From assembly GCA_030606285.1 (NCBI GenBank), contig JAUWGS010000005.1, positions 66,716 through 130,715 of the forward strand: DNA of 64,000 nucleotides, read 5' to 3'. Under the pieces are notes generated by a model. That model saw only the letters and a program-made list of their open reading frames with translations. It ran no database searches and was not told the DNA's origin. Within the stretch, counting starts at the first letter, position 1; every line of letters begins with the position of its first letter. This stretch comes from Planctomycetales bacterium (GTDB lineage: Bacteria; 4484-113). Positions 9,263 through 18,448 of this stretch are shown one piece after another. Both the position numbers and the translations under genes were made by a program.

Positions 9263-9784
9263 ATGACGGACGAAAAAGAGCGGCTTGACACAATTGAGCG
9301 CTTGCTCGAGGAGTTGGAGGGCTTCGCGCAAAAGAGCTCGTTCTGGCTACCCCACAAGATCATTATTCCCGACCAGGAGTTCTTCCGAATCTGCATGGAG
9401 CTGCGCGAAGCCATCCCCGCTGTTCTGAAGGAAGCCCGGGAGATCGTGGAGCAGCGCGACAACTACATCGAGAACGCTAAACGCGAGCATCGACGCATCC
9501 TTGAGACGGCGGAGTCCCGAGTCCGCGACCTCGTGAGTGAAGAGGCCGTCGTTCGAGAAGCCCAATACGAGGTGGACAGAATCATTGGGAATGCGGACGA
9601 GGAAGCTGCCGATCTCAAGCGCGAGGCCCTGCTTTACACCGACGATCTCCTGGCCAAACTGTCTGAGAGCTTCGCCCAGACTCTGGACACCGTCAACAAC
9701 GGGCGCAAGCTGATAAAGCACTTCCTGGAAGAGAACAGAACTGGCCCCACGCCTACCGGCGAGGAGATGAAGCAGGAACTCTAG
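9263..9784 (+). CDS. coiled-coil protein of unknown function
   Basis: This 173-residue soluble protein is dominated by charged helices. From about residue 55 to 130 the Ala/Glu/Arg-rich heptad-like run (AKREHRRILETAESRVRDL and following) resembles the stalk helices of ATP synthase b subunits and DivIVA-like proteins. There is no membrane segment. The N-terminal part has LPHKIIIPDQEFFRICMELREAIPAVLKEAREI. Short coiled-coil ORFs next to coaD are found in other genomes, but I cannot give a function. The ATG has GGAG about 12 bases upstream and lies 20 bases after coaD, so it is likely co-transcribed. Confidence 0.75.
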   Translation: MTDEKERLDTIERLLEELEGFAQKSSFWLPHKIIIPDQEFFRICMELREAIPAVLKEAREIVEQRDNYIENAKREHRRILETAESRVRDLVSEEAVVREAQYEVDRIIGNADEEAADLKREALLYTDDLLAKLSESFAQTLDTVNNGRKLIKHFLEENRTGPTPTGEEMKQEL

Positions 9785-9793
9785 GCTTTTGGG

Positions 9794-9799
9794 TATAAT
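9794..9799 (+). promoter_or_regulatory. -10 box before the peptidase lipoprotein gene
   Basis: A perfect TATAAT lies just after the stop of the coiled-coil gene and 43 bases before the ATG at 9843. No convincing -35 is seen. It suggests the lipoprotein gene can be transcribed independently. Confidence 0.45.
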
Positions 9800-9842
9800 A
9801 GTGCGATACGCTTAACTCGCGGCTTATGTGAGGAGTCTGACC

Positions 9843-11897
9843 ATGAGAAAAGTAGCGTTATTGGTAACCGCATCGCTTCTGGCGATACTGCTTGTCGCAG
9901 CAGCTTGCGGCGGAGGCGGCGATGATTCCACATCTCCGACGACCCCTGCGGCGGACGAGACCGAATGGGGGCAGACTTACATCCCCAGTAGCGAGGCACC
10001 CCCACTGAATCCCTCGGGGTCACTGCCCGGCTACGACGGCTATATTCCCCCAACTGTCATTGGCGACGATCCCGGTGTTCCGGAGCCTGTGACAACGTGG
10101 GTCCCCGAGCCTCCGATATTCTCCTTGCCGGTTGACAGCGGTGGAAACGGCTTTCTGACGGTGAGCAACTTCGAGCCCGCACAGCAACTCGGCCTTGTCA
10201 CGCTCAACGTTAACGAGGCCTACCGAGACTGGAAACCCACGCAGCAGCAGCTCCAGTCGTTCCCGCCGTTCTCGTTCTCACTGATGTTCTCGCTGGTCCA
10301 CCGAGGTACGTCGTCGGTGCAGGATCTTGAGCCTGTCAAGCCTGAGTATCTTGACCTCGGACTGGAAAACTACAAGGGGCTTCCTTTTGTAGAGGACCGG
10401 CTACCGGTGGACACTCTGTTCGAGCGTGAGCGAGCCTACCAGCTTGAGACAACCGGCTATGATGTGCTCGCACCGGTCAAAACCGCATCCATACTTAGCC
10501 GAGGCGAGGTTCGCACTTTCACCGAGATTCCGCGCACAATAGACCTGCCACCAATACAGCCCGGCGATGACGACCAGCTGGACCTCGAGGACCTACACTG
10601 GCCTGACAACTACTATGGGCAGGATGCACGCCTAGTGGCAATAGGTGCGCATTGCTACATCTTCCTCACCACAGAACTCAATGAAGGATTCCCCGACGGT
10701 GTACGCTTCACTGAGCGCAGGCTTTCGAACTTCGCGGCCGAGTTCGACGTCAACATCTTCCCGAAGGTCCAGGCTGCGTTCGGTGACATCCTGGGTTATC
10801 ACAACGAAGGACCGTTGCCGGGCGACGGACCGATCTGGAAGAACCTTGACCGTGACAGGATCCTGACCGGCAACGACTTCGACGAAGAGGGTAACCTCAT
10901 CAACCCGCTGCCGGGAGAGGCTGATTACATGATCGGGCGCGACAACCGCCTGGTGGTTGCAATGATGAATCTGCCGGCAGGCGCCGCTGGCTTGTACGCG
11001 AACTGGCAGCGAGGTATTGGCCGCCCATCAGAGGAAGAGGAAGGCCAGGAACGGGAGGAAGAATCGTATGCCTGGTCAACCTGCTTCCTGGACATAAGCA
11101 TTTTCCCTGCTGATTCCGATGACTGGAGCCAGCCGTATGCAGTACTCGCCCACGAGTTCCAGCACAAGCTGTACGCAGACCACTCGCTGCCCGATTCGGT
11201 GTGGCTGAACGAGGGACTGGCCCAGCTGGCCGTGTACATGGCAGGCTATACGCTCCAGAGCGGGCGGACTGCCCAGATACTTGTGAACCAGATCCGCACT
11301 TACCTTAATAACTTGAGCACCATCCCGCTGCCGGTTGACGCGGAGCGTATACAGGGCGTGGATGTGTTCGGCGCGTATGGCGCGCGCTTCCTGTTCTTTC
11401 TGTACATCGCCGAGCACTATGGCCCGGGTGCCATCCATAAGATCTATACCCAAAGCGGGTCTGACCCGGTAAAGATAATTGAGAACATTACCGGTGAGGA
11501 CTTCGAAGTGGTGTACACGAAGTGGATGCTGGCCAACCTTATTGATAGCATCTATATCGAAGAGGGCTCACCCCTCAGTTCCACCAACAATCCGTGGCTG
11601 CATTATCTGACATTCGACATCAAGAGCACTGTCGGCATGGATGAGTCTGACCGCCTGCCGGGACCTCCCATTCTGCGTTTGCCGGGAGAGGGTGACAGCT
11701 ATCCTGTAACCCGCTCTCTCATCCCGCTGGCGCCATACTGCGCACAGTACACGATTATTGAGAACGGCGACGGGCGCGACCTTGACCTGACCATGTTCGC
11801 CGACCCGAACTTCCGCTTCTATCTCCTGCCGGTTTCATTCAACACGCAGACAAACAAAGCAGAAGTCATCCCTGGGCTGTGGTTCCCGAACAGCTAG
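9843..11897 (+). CDS. lipoprotein with gluzincin (Peptidase MA/M30-like) zinc-peptidase domain
   Basis: The 684-residue precursor starts MRKVALLVTASLLAILLVAAAC, a lipoprotein signal with lipobox VAAA|C, and the mature form begins CGGGGDD. Residues 437-441 are HEFQH, the HEXXH zinc motif, and Glu457 in WLNEGLAQLAVYMAG is the probable third ligand. This HEXXH plus downstream WxxEGLA pattern is typical of the Peptidase MA and M30 clan. The roughly 400 residues before it form Pro-rich, beta-rich secreted modules of unknown fold. ATG 9843 is chosen because AGGAG lies seven bases upstream; a GTG at 9828 would add five residues before the signal. A strong hairpin terminator follows. The substrate is unknown. 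Confidence 0.8.
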   Translation: MRKVALLVTASLLAILLVAAACGGGGDDSTSPTTPAADETEWGQTYIPSSEAPPLNPSGSLPGYDGYIPPTVIGDDPGVPEPVTTWVPEPPIFSLPVDSGGNGFLTVSNFEPAQQLGLVTLNVNEAYRDWKPTQQQLQSFPPFSFSLMFSLVHRGTSSVQDLEPVKPEYLDLGLENYKGLPFVEDRLPVDTLFERERAYQLETTGYDVLAPVKTASILSRGEVRTFTEIPRTIDLPPIQPGDDDQLDLEDLHWPDNYYGQDARLVAIGAHCYIFLTTELNEGFPDGVRFTERRLSNFAAEFDVNIFPKVQAAFGDILGYHNEGPLPGDGPIWKNLDRDRILTGNDFDEEGNLINPLPGEADYMIGRDNRLVVAMMNLPAGAAGLYANWQRGIGRPSEEEEGQEREEESYAWSTCFLDISIFPADSDDWSQPYAVLAHEFQHKLYADHSLPDSVWLNEGLAQLAVYMAGYTLQSGRTAQILVNQIRTYLNNLSTIPLPVDAERIQGVDVFGAYGARFLFFLYIAEHYGPGAIHKIYTQSGSDPVKIIENITGEDFEVVYTKWMLANLIDSIYIEEGSPLSSTNNPWLHYLTFDIKSTVGMDESDRLPGPPILRLPGEGDSYPVTRSLIPLAPYCAQYTIIENGDGRDLDLTMFADPNFRFYLLPVSFNTQTNKAEVIPGLWFPNS

Positions 11898-11918
11898 GGA
11901 ACTCTCTGAAGATTCGTA

Positions 11919-11946
11919 AAAGAGGGGCCCTCGGGGGCCCCTCTTT
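11919..11946. terminator. strong bidirectional hairpin terminator
   Basis: A perfect 12-bp stem (AAAGAGGGGCCC pairing with GGGCCCCTCTTT) closes a four-base TCGG loop. It lies 21 bases after the lipoprotein stop and 43 bases before the sdhB stop on the other strand. The A and T ends of the stem give short U-tracts in both directions, fitting a terminator shared by convergent operons. Confidence 0.85.
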
Positions 11947-11989
11947 GTATCCATTGGACATTACCGCGTCCTGCAGGCGTCCCTGTTAG

Positions 11990-12739
11990 TTAGCTTTTCG
12001 AGAAGAACTTGCGAAGCCCGTAGCCGACCATCTGCCTGCCCAGCGCGGCGATGGACTCTGTTAGAGGAATCTCCTTCGGGCAAACGCGCACGCAGTTCTG
12101 AGCATTGCCGCAGTCTGTGATGCCGCCTGGCTTGGACATCTCCTCCAGACGTTCATCGGCCTGCATCGCACCTGTGGGATGCACGTTGAAGAGCCTGACC
12201 TGTGCCAGCACAGCCGCTCCTACGAAAGGTCGTTCCAGACCGTACTGCGGACACACCTCAAGGCAGCATCCGCATGTCATGCAGCGCGCAAGGGCGTACC
12301 TGAGCTGCTGCAATTCCTGTGAGCACCCAGGACCGGCTCCCAGGGCGTGTGTGCCGTCAATACTCACCCAGGTCTTGGACTTCGTCAGATCGTCGAAGAA
12401 CCGTTTCCGGTCAACCATCAGGTCCTTGATTAATGGGAACTTGGTTAAAGGCTCCAGGACGATGGGCTGCTCAAGATCGTCCACCAGCGCGGTGCAGGCT
12501 TGCCGCACCACATTATTAACAATCATCGTGCAGGCGCCGCAGACTTCCTCCAGGCAGGACTGGTCCCAAACGGGCGCAGAGGTCGGCTTACCCAGCCGAT
12601 TAACCGGATTCCGCTGGATCGTCTGGAGGCAGAAAAGCACGTTCAGACGTTCCTGGTAGGGAATCTCGAACTCTTCCCAGTGTGGCCGCTCATCAGGCCC
12701 GGCCTGCCGTTTGATCTTTAGTACAACAGTTTTAGGCAT
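11990..12739 (-). CDS. sdhB: succinate dehydrogenase/fumarate reductase iron-sulfur subunit
   Basis: The 249-residue subunit passes electrons from the flavoprotein to membrane quinone. The 2Fe-2S ligands are in SCLEEVCGACTMI with Cys62, 67, 70 and Cys82. The C-terminal ferredoxin part has CMTCGCCLEVCP and CGNAQNCVRVCP for the other clusters. Architecture matches the Bacillus-type (menaquinone-linked) enzyme, in keeping with the futalosine genes at 56-59 kb. It is the last gene of the fumarase beta-sdhC-sdhA-sdhB operon, 12 bases after sdhA. Confidence 0.95.
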   Translation of the reverse strand: MPKTVVLKIKRQAGPDERPHWEEFEIPYQERLNVLFCLQTIQRNPVNRLGKPTSAPVWDQSCLEEVCGACTMIVNNVVRQACTALVDDLEQPIVLEPLTKFPLIKDLMVDRKRFFDDLTKSKTWVSIDGTHALGAGPGCSQELQQLRYALARCMTCGCCLEVCPQYGLERPFVGAAVLAQVRLFNVHPTGAMQADERLEEMSKPGGITDCGNAQNCVRVCPKEIPLTESIAALGRQMVGYGLRKFFSKS

Positions 12740-12751
12740 ACCTTTCGGCTC

Positions 12752-14488
12752 CTAGTGCTTCACGTCATAGCGCCGCTCTCGGAGCGGCAACAACGAGATA
12801 TCAACCGGTTCGTAGGAGATCTTCAGCTCTTCCGCTGAATAATCCACCAGCGTAGTCTTCAGCCATTCATCGTCGTTTCGCTTGGGGAACGTTGGCTTAT
12901 AGTGCGCTCCACGGCTTTCCTCGCGAGCGCGCGCCGCCTTAACTATCATCTTGGCATAGAGCAGTCGGTCACGGAGTTCCCGAGCGAAGATAGCCTCTGC
13001 ATTCATCCTCCTGCCCTTATCACGAAGGCCTATTCGCGCAGCCTGAGCATCGAGATCTTCGAGCTTTGCGGCAACTTTGTCCAAAGTCGCGTTCTCGCGC
13101 ACAATAGTAACATCGCGGTCCATCATCTCGCCCATCTCATCCTGGATCAGGTAGGCGTTCTCCTCGCCATCAGACGCGAAAACCTCCTCGAACGCCTGTT
13201 CCTCGCGCCCGACCACTTCGGCGAGCGCACTGTCGGCGATGTCAGGCAGTTCCTGGCTGGCGTATTCCACGGCGGGCGCGCCCACAATCCTCCCGGCGTA
13301 TATGCACGAGAGCAGAGAGTTCGCACCCAGACGGTTGGCTCCGTGATACTCATAGTCGCATTCACCCACTGCGTACAAGCCCGGAACACTTGTCATCTGG
13401 TTGTAGTCAATCCACAATCCGCCCATTGAGTAGTGCACGGCGGGATACACTTTCATCGGATTGTGGTAGGGGTCTTCGCCCATGAATTTCTCGTATATCT
13501 CCAGGACGCCGCTGAGCTTGCGCCGCAGCACATCGTCGTCGATATGAGAAACATCCAGATAGACATAGCGCCCGCCGTCGGGACCCAGCCCCTGGTTCAC
13601 CACAATATCGTGGATCACTTTCGATGCAATGTCGCGAGGGACAAGATTACCGTAAGCAGGATACATTTCCTCGAAGAAGTACCACTTCTTGCCATCCTTG
13701 TAGGTCCAGACACGCCCGCCTTCCGCTCGCACGCTTTCTGATATCAGTCTGCGCTTGTCCAGACCTGCAATCGCTGTGGGATGGACTTGGACGAACTCGG
13801 GATTCGCAAAACGTGCGCCGGACTTGAATGCACGTATCACTGCCGAACCGGTGTTAATCATGGAGTTGGTGGTTCTGCCAAAGACTAGCCCCGGGCCGCC
13901 AACAGCCATCACGACAGCCGGGGCCCGAAAGGCTACAACTTCCATCGTGGGCATATTGAGCGCGGCGATCCCGCGGCAGCGGCCCTCGGAGTCCTTTAGG
14001 ATATTCTGCATGCTCCAGTATTCGAACTTCTCCACCAGGCCTTCGGCTTCATAGCGCCTTACCTGCTCGTCGAGCGCGTACATCAGTTGCTGACCGGTGG
14101 TCGCTCCGGCGAATGCAGTCCGGTGGTAGAGAGTGCCGCCGAAACCACGGAAGTCGAGATTCCCTTCGGGCGTTCGGTTGAACGGCACGCCCATACGGTC
14201 CAAGAGATACACGATGTTCGGTGCGTCGTCGCACATGCCCTTAGCGGGCGGCTGGTTCGCCAGGAAGTCACTGCCAACGATGGTCTCTTCGAAGTGAATC
14301 TGCGGACTGTCACCTTCGCCCAAGACGTTGATGGAGGCGTTGATCCCTCCCTGCGCGGTGACGCTGTGGCTGCGCTTGACCGGCACGTAGGAGAAAAGCT
14401 TGACCGGATGGCCGAGCTCGCATATGCGGATGGTCGCCATCAAGCCCGCCAGGCCGCCGCCAACGACTATGATCGCACGTTCAGACAT
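12752..14488 (-). CDS. sdhA: succinate dehydrogenase/fumarate reductase flavoprotein subunit
   Basis: This 578-residue FAD protein oxidises succinate to fumarate, or the reverse. The N-terminal Rossmann motif GGGLAG is at residues 10-15, and RSHSVTAQGGINAS holds His41, the expected covalent FAD attachment. Substrate-site landmarks include FVQVHPTAI and SESVRAEGGRVW, and the capping/helical tail contains AREESRGAHYKPTFPKRND. Size and order (C-A-B) are those of Bacillus-type complexes. It lies 9 bases after the sdhC stop, so the subunits are co-expressed. Confidence 0.95.
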   Translation of the reverse strand: MSERAIIVVGGGLAGLMATIRICELGHPVKLFSYVPVKRSHSVTAQGGINASINVLGEGDSPQIHFEETIVGSDFLANQPPAKGMCDDAPNIVYLLDRMGVPFNRTPEGNLDFRGFGGTLYHRTAFAGATTGQQLMYALDEQVRRYEAEGLVEKFEYWSMQNILKDSEGRCRGIAALNMPTMEVVAFRAPAVVMAVGGPGLVFGRTTNSMINTGSAVIRAFKSGARFANPEFVQVHPTAIAGLDKRRLISESVRAEGGRVWTYKDGKKWYFFEEMYPAYGNLVPRDIASKVIHDIVVNQGLGPDGGRYVYLDVSHIDDDVLRRKLSGVLEIYEKFMGEDPYHNPMKVYPAVHYSMGGLWIDYNQMTSVPGLYAVGECDYEYHGANRLGANSLLSCIYAGRIVGAPAVEYASQELPDIADSALAEVVGREEQAFEEVFASDGEENAYLIQDEMGEMMDRDVTIVRENATLDKVAAKLEDLDAQAARIGLRDKGRRMNAEAIFARELRDRLLYAKMIVKAARAREESRGAHYKPTFPKRNDDEWLKTTLVDYSAEELKISYEPVDISLLPLRERRYDVKH

Positions 14489-14497
14489 ACTCTCTCC

Positions 14498-15121
14498 CTA
14501 TTTCAGAAAACCGATGAGGGCAAGCAAACCGATGGCGAAGAACCCGAGCCCGACCAGCAGGCCAAATACCATTGCCCAGGTCTGCGAACGTTCGCTCACC
14601 GTAATGCCCCACTTGTATGCGAAGTTGAAAAGCCCGTTGCCCAGGTGAAATGACACGGACCCGACACCGACCACGTATATCGCGAACAGGAACGGGTTGG
14701 TCAAGTAGTTATGCATTAGCGTGAAAAGGTCATGGCTGGGATAGAGCGCGTGCCACACACGGGTTGCGAGAACATGGTAGGTGACAAACAGAAGCACGAT
14801 AACCCCTGTAGCGCGCTGCAGGAGATAGAACCAGTTGCGGGCGTAGGGCACGCGGGTTTCCACCGAGCCCAGACACACGATCCAGAGACCGAGTAATCCG
14901 TGGATGTATAGGGGTATGATGATAACCCCAAGCTCAATGGCAATGAGGTATGGCATCTTCCCCAATACTCCCGCCACAGCATTAAACTCGCCTGCTCCTA
15001 CCGTTGAAAGCGAGTTCACCAGGAAGTGCTCAATCATAAAGAGACTGAGCGGCACAATGGCCAGCAGGCTGTGCAGTCTCCTCACGAAGTAGTAGTTGTT
15101 CGCAACCAGATTCGCGATCAT
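14498..15121 (-). CDS. sdhC: succinate dehydrogenase cytochrome b558 subunit
   Basis: The 207-residue integral membrane protein has five predicted hydrophobic helices. Histidines are placed as in Bacillus-type di-heme SdhC, including RRLHSLLA, FMIEHFLVNS, YIHGLLG, TYHVLATRVWH and FHLGNGLFNF. It anchors SdhA/B and reduces menaquinone. A single fused anchor and no SdhD gene fits this class. The ATG has an AGAGG ribosome binding site close upstream. It follows the fumarase beta gene by 68 bases. Confidence 0.92.
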   Translation of the reverse strand: MIANLVANNYYFVRRLHSLLAIVPLSLFMIEHFLVNSLSTVGAGEFNAVAGVLGKMPYLIAIELGVIIIPLYIHGLLGLWIVCLGSVETRVPYARNWFYLLQRATGVIVLLFVTYHVLATRVWHALYPSHDLFTLMHNYLTNPFLFAIYVVGVGSVSFHLGNGLFNFAYKWGITVSERSQTWAMVFGLLVGLGFFAIGLLALIGFLK

Positions 15122-15189
15122 ATGGCCTCTACTGGATCCAGCGCGTACACGCCGGTATTGCTATAGCGATCAGTTTAGCGGCTGATTCC

Positions 15190-15747
15190 TCACAGCCGCC
15201 GGTATTCACTCATCCCCTGCTCAAACAGGTCGTTTCCTTCAACGTCGTTGACGACAACGACAGGGAATTCCTCAACCGTCAATCGCCGCACGGCTTCTGC
15301 ACCTAGTTCGTCAAAGGCGATGACTTCAGCCGCCGTGATCTGCTGTGATATGAGAGCGGCTGCGCCTCCGATGGCGGCACAGTAGACCGCCATATGTTCT
15401 TTGAGCACCTTGCGCACTTCATCCCCGCGTGAACCTTTGCCTACAGTCATTCTGACTCCCGATTCCGTCAGAAGCGGCGTATACGGGTCCATGCGATACG
15501 AGGTGGTTGGCCCTGCGGAGCCTATCACGCGTCCCGGGCGGGCGGGCGTCGGGCCAACATAGTAGATGACAGCGCCTTCAAGTTCGAACGGCAGCTCTCC
15601 GCCGTCCTCAATCATCTTCACAATCAGTTTGTGAGCCGCGTCACGGGCTGTGTAGATGGTGCCGGTTAGCATCACCACGTCGCCAGCACGATACTCACTA
15701 ACTTTGGCGGCGGTCAAAGGTGGCGTTGCCTTGAAGGTCTTCCCCAT
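15190..15747 (-). CDS. fumarate hydratase class I, beta (C-terminal) subunit
   Basis: The 185-residue product matches the FumB/TtdB C-terminal domain of class I hydrolyases. Marks are AGDVVMLTGTIYTARDAAH, YYVGPTPARPGRVIGSAGPTTSYRMD and the lysine-containing VGKGSRG. It interconverts fumarate and malate only with an alpha subunit that holds the iron-sulfur cluster; no alpha gene is present in this window. ATG 15747 (MGKTFKA) fits the family N-terminus. ATG 15771 is possible, but a TATAAT box lies between the two, only 10 bases before 15747, so the upstream ATG would probably not be transcribed from it. Its position before sdhC couples consecutive TCA steps. Confidence 0.9.
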   Translation of the reverse strand: MGKTFKATPPLTAAKVSEYRAGDVVMLTGTIYTARDAAHKLIVKMIEDGGELPFELEGAVIYYVGPTPARPGRVIGSAGPTTSYRMDPYTPLLTESGVRMTVGKGSRGDEVRKVLKEHMAVYCAAIGGAAALISQQITAAEVIAFDELGAEAVRRLTVEEFPVVVVNDVEGNDLFEQGMSEYRRL

Positions 15748-15757
15748 GGCAATCTGG

Positions 15758-15763
15758 ATTATA
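15758..15763 (-). promoter_or_regulatory. -10 box of the fumarase beta/sdhCAB operon
   Basis: Perfect TATAAT on the minus strand, 10 bases before ATG 15747. The predicted leader is only three or four bases and no Shine-Dalgarno sequence fits in it. Confidence 0.5.
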
Positions 15764-15838
15764 GCAGACATGGCGCTAAAATGAAGGGGCTGAAACCTCA
15801 ACTGTGTTAGAATCTGCAACGAGACAAGGAGCTGCCCT

Positions 15839-16945
15839 ATGAGAAAAATACTGAACTGGGCAAGGCTTCTCGCCATACTGGCAGTCGCCATAGTGACCCT
15901 TTCCGCGTGTGGCGGAGGCGGAGAGATTCTGCTCGGCTACTACCTCTACAAACAGTTCATCGATGAGGGCGGGAACTCAAGGATATGGCACGGGACTGTT
16001 AGCGACACAAACGGTCAGGCTCTCCCCGGTTATCTGGTGGAGGTAACGGCCAACCGTCCGGATCCTGCCGGTGATGAGCGTCGCAGCACGGAGACCGACG
16101 ACAACGGCGAGTACAGTATCGTGATGCCATGGTATGAGGTCGCCTCCTACGAGATAACCGTTATGCATGAAGGTATCACGGTCTACCACGATGAGATAGG
16201 CCCGGTCTTCAACCACGACCAGGCCAGAGACATCCAGGTATCACCTGTGGCCACGGTCACAGTCAGCGGGACAGTCACAGACAGCAACTCCGCTCCGCTG
16301 CCACAGGTCTTCGTGGCGGTGGCCAAGCCGGCGTCAATCGGCACCGAACCGGACACACTTGTCGCCCAAGCGGAAGGCGGCGCGAACTACCAGTTGACGA
16401 ACAGCACGGGCGTCTATTACTTCGAAGACATATTCGGCGAACCGCTTCTTGTGGCGGCATTCCATCCTTCGCACGGGTTCGGGTATTTCTACATTGAAGA
16501 ACCCTCGCCCATCAATTCCGGCGGCACCGTCATTATGCCCGGTGCAGGGCAAGTCGAGATCCGCGTTAGAGTCCTCGACTCAACAGGCGAACCGCTCGAA
16601 AACGCGATTCTCCCCGTGGACTACCGCTTCTCGCTAAAGTTTGTTCCGGCGTACGATCTTTCAAGCCAGATTGCCCTTGCGGTTGCGGACGCGGGCCTCT
16701 TCAGCAACATCACCGCTGAAGAAGTGATTGCGCTGCATCCCGTGAGCGGCAGCCTTCAGGTTTCCAGCACAGGCACCGAGGGGTTTGCCGATATCGCTTT
16801 CGAGGTCACCGCAGGGCTTTACCGGCTCACGCTGGAAGACACACAGGGAGGAACCTTCGTGGGCGTGCTGGTCGGGCTGGAGACTCGCGTGCTTCACGAT
16901 GCAGCAAGCGGTGAGATTGTCGAAGTTCGCATCCCGCTCAGCTAG
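15839..16945 (+). CDS. lipoprotein with carboxypeptidase-regulatory-like (CarbopepD_reg) domains
   Basis: The 368-residue precursor has the signal MRKILNWARLLAILAVAIVTLSAC with lipobox TLSA|C, then CGGGGEILL. Two transthyretin-like folds are suggested by repeated patterns: HGTVSDTNGQALPGYLVEV with DDNGEYSIVMPW at about 50-105, and SGTVTDSNSAPLPQVFVAV with NSTGVYYFEDIFG at about 142-205. A third related segment begins IRVRVLDSTGEPLENAILP. Such domains are cell-surface binding or spacer modules. The ATG has AAGGAG eight bases upstream and a TAGAAT -10 at 15808. The gene is divergent from the fumarase operon and overlaps the next gene tail-to-tail by 8 bases. Function unknown. Confidence 0.8.
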   Translation: MRKILNWARLLAILAVAIVTLSACGGGGEILLGYYLYKQFIDEGGNSRIWHGTVSDTNGQALPGYLVEVTANRPDPAGDERRSTETDDNGEYSIVMPWYEVASYEITVMHEGITVYHDEIGPVFNHDQARDIQVSPVATVTVSGTVTDSNSAPLPQVFVAVAKPASIGTEPDTLVAQAEGGANYQLTNSTGVYYFEDIFGEPLLVAAFHPSHGFGYFYIEEPSPINSGGTVIMPGAGQVEIRVRVLDSTGEPLENAILPVDYRFSLKFVPAYDLSSQIALAVADAGLFSNITAEEVIALHPVSGSLQVSSTGTEGFADIAFEVTAGLYRLTLEDTQGGTFVGVLVGLETRVLHDAASGEIVEVRIPLS

Positions 16946-18323
16946 ACCGGCCGTCCGAAACTGGAAGCCATTCGACGAGCCTTACATCGTCCGATGTGAG
17001 CAGAAGCAGCTTCTCGCCGAACATGAGCGGTCGGCAAACGGCGGGTTCCCCATCCACAGGAACTCTCACATCCTGACCCGTCTTTCGATCGATTAAATGG
17101 GGCACGCCCTGAGCACTGAGGGCCGTCATACACCCTGGGCACTCTACCAGAAACAACAGTTCATTACCTGCAGAAACAAGCTCAAGCCCCGTACCAAAGT
17201 CGGGAATGGCCGGGCGAGACCAGACTTCGGCTCCACCACGGCTCAAGCGCAGACTTTCCGGTGATAGAGCAAGCGTCTCGTCCCCGCTCAAATCCTCGCT
17301 CCACGTTCTGACGCTTGACGGCGGCTCCTGGATTTCCCTGAAAGCCCGGTCAACTTCCGCAAGCCACCTCTCATCGTCGAGCAGCTTCATTCCGCCTTGC
17401 CGCAGATCCAGCTCCGCGACCTTGAGCTTCCGTTTCCCGGAATCGTAGGCCGGGAACCGCAGAGTGTATCCGCGCACTTCCACCGGCAAGACGTCAAGGA
17501 AGTTGATGTACGGATATTGTGTTTTCGAAGCCGGGATGATGGCATTCGGGGCATGCCACATCACCCGCCCGGATTCTGCGTCCAGCAAAATGTATTCTCC
17601 ACTGGCGTAGTCGTGCTGACCGTATAGCAGGTGTACTTCCTGCCCCGTGTAGAGCAGCTCCAGATCTGTGAGCAGCCTGCGCGCTGTGACTACCGAGACC
17701 CAGACGACACTGCCGCCCTGCGTCAGAGCAGTGAGCCTCAGGTCTTTTGCCCAGGGATAGAAGTAGTCTGCGCCGGAACCACGCGGTGTATAAGTCAGGA
17801 GCAGCGGCGGTGAACTGCTGGCGTCCTGCAATGCTCGCCAGTCACGGCCAGTTGGTGTGAGCGCGAATGTGTTCTCATAGTGGACCGCGGCGCCGGGGTT
17901 CCGCGTGTCAATCACGTAGGCGGCATACTCCGCTGGCCTGGTTTCGAGCGCTTCACCCAGGTGCACTGCCAGCACAATGTCTTCTCCGAAAACGTACGCG
18001 GCATACCCGTCTTTCCGGTAGAGCACGCAACCCTCTTGGTCCAGCAACAGAAAACCGCAGCTCAACGAATCATCCACGTAGCTCACGAGCAGCGTGCCGT
18101 TCGAAAGCTCGCTGTACGTGTAGGGTATGAGTGGAGTCCTGAGCTTGCGTATGTGCCACTCGCTCGTGTCCAGATCGACAACAGCAAACACTCTTCCGCC
18201 CTGAAACCAGGCGGTAACCAGATGCTCCGCAGCTCTCCACGCATCCGCCCTACCCTGCTCATTGCAGGCGCCAAAAGCAGCCGCCAGCGCAATCAGAAGA
18301 AACAGGAGATGCAAAGCGCGCAC
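16938..18323 (-). CDS. putative lipoprotein, possibly beta-propeller-like, unknown function
   Basis: The precursor of about 461 residues starts with a lipoprotein signal (RALHLLFLLIALAAAFGAC, lipobox AFGA|C). The rest is beta-rich with repeated segments of the type GGRVFAVVDLDTSEWHIRK, DQEGCVLYRKDGYAAYV and LDAESGRVMWHAP. These resemble blades of PQQ-like propellers, but the motif is not clear enough to name a family. GTG 18323 is chosen because TAGAAT (18330-18335) directly abuts the ATG at 18329, so a transcript from that box would start at the GTG six bases downstream; ATG 18329 would add two residues. The stop lies inside the end of the convergent lipoprotein gene. Confidence 0.65.
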   Translation of the reverse strand: MRALHLLFLLIALAAAFGACNEQGRADAWRAAEHLVTAWFQGGRVFAVVDLDTSEWHIRKLRTPLIPYTYSELSNGTLLVSYVDDSLSCGFLLLDQEGCVLYRKDGYAAYVFGEDIVLAVHLGEALETRPAEYAAYVIDTRNPGAAVHYENTFALTPTGRDWRALQDASSSPPLLLTYTPRGSGADYFYPWAKDLRLTALTQGGSVVWVSVVTARRLLTDLELLYTGQEVHLLYGQHDYASGEYILLDAESGRVMWHAPNAIIPASKTQYPYINFLDVLPVEVRGYTLRFPAYDSGKRKLKVAELDLRQGGMKLLDDERWLAEVDRAFREIQEPPSSVRTWSEDLSGDETLALSPESLRLSRGGAEVWSRPAIPDFGTGLELVSAGNELLFLVECPGCMTALSAQGVPHLIDRKTGQDVRVPVDGEPAVCRPLMFGEKLLLLTSDDVRLVEWLPVSDGRSS

Positions 18324-18329
18324 GTTCAT

Positions 18330-18335
18330 ATTCTA
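18330..18335 (-). promoter_or_regulatory. -10 box, leaderless layout
   Basis: TAGAAT on the minus strand with exactly six bases to the in-frame GTG at 18323. No Shine-Dalgarno sequence is present. Confidence 0.4.
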
Positions 18336-18448
18336 CATCACTGAGGAGTGTCTGGAACGTCTGCACGCAAAGCAGCGGGGACGCATCATGGCGGAGGTCG
18401 CGCCCCGGCGAATAGAACTGCCGACTGTCTTGCAGTGGATTCCGGAGT

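Noticed and set aside
14087-14653. 188-codon plus-strand frame across the sdhA/sdhC junction
   Set aside because: Antisense to two well-supported genes with no motif of its own.
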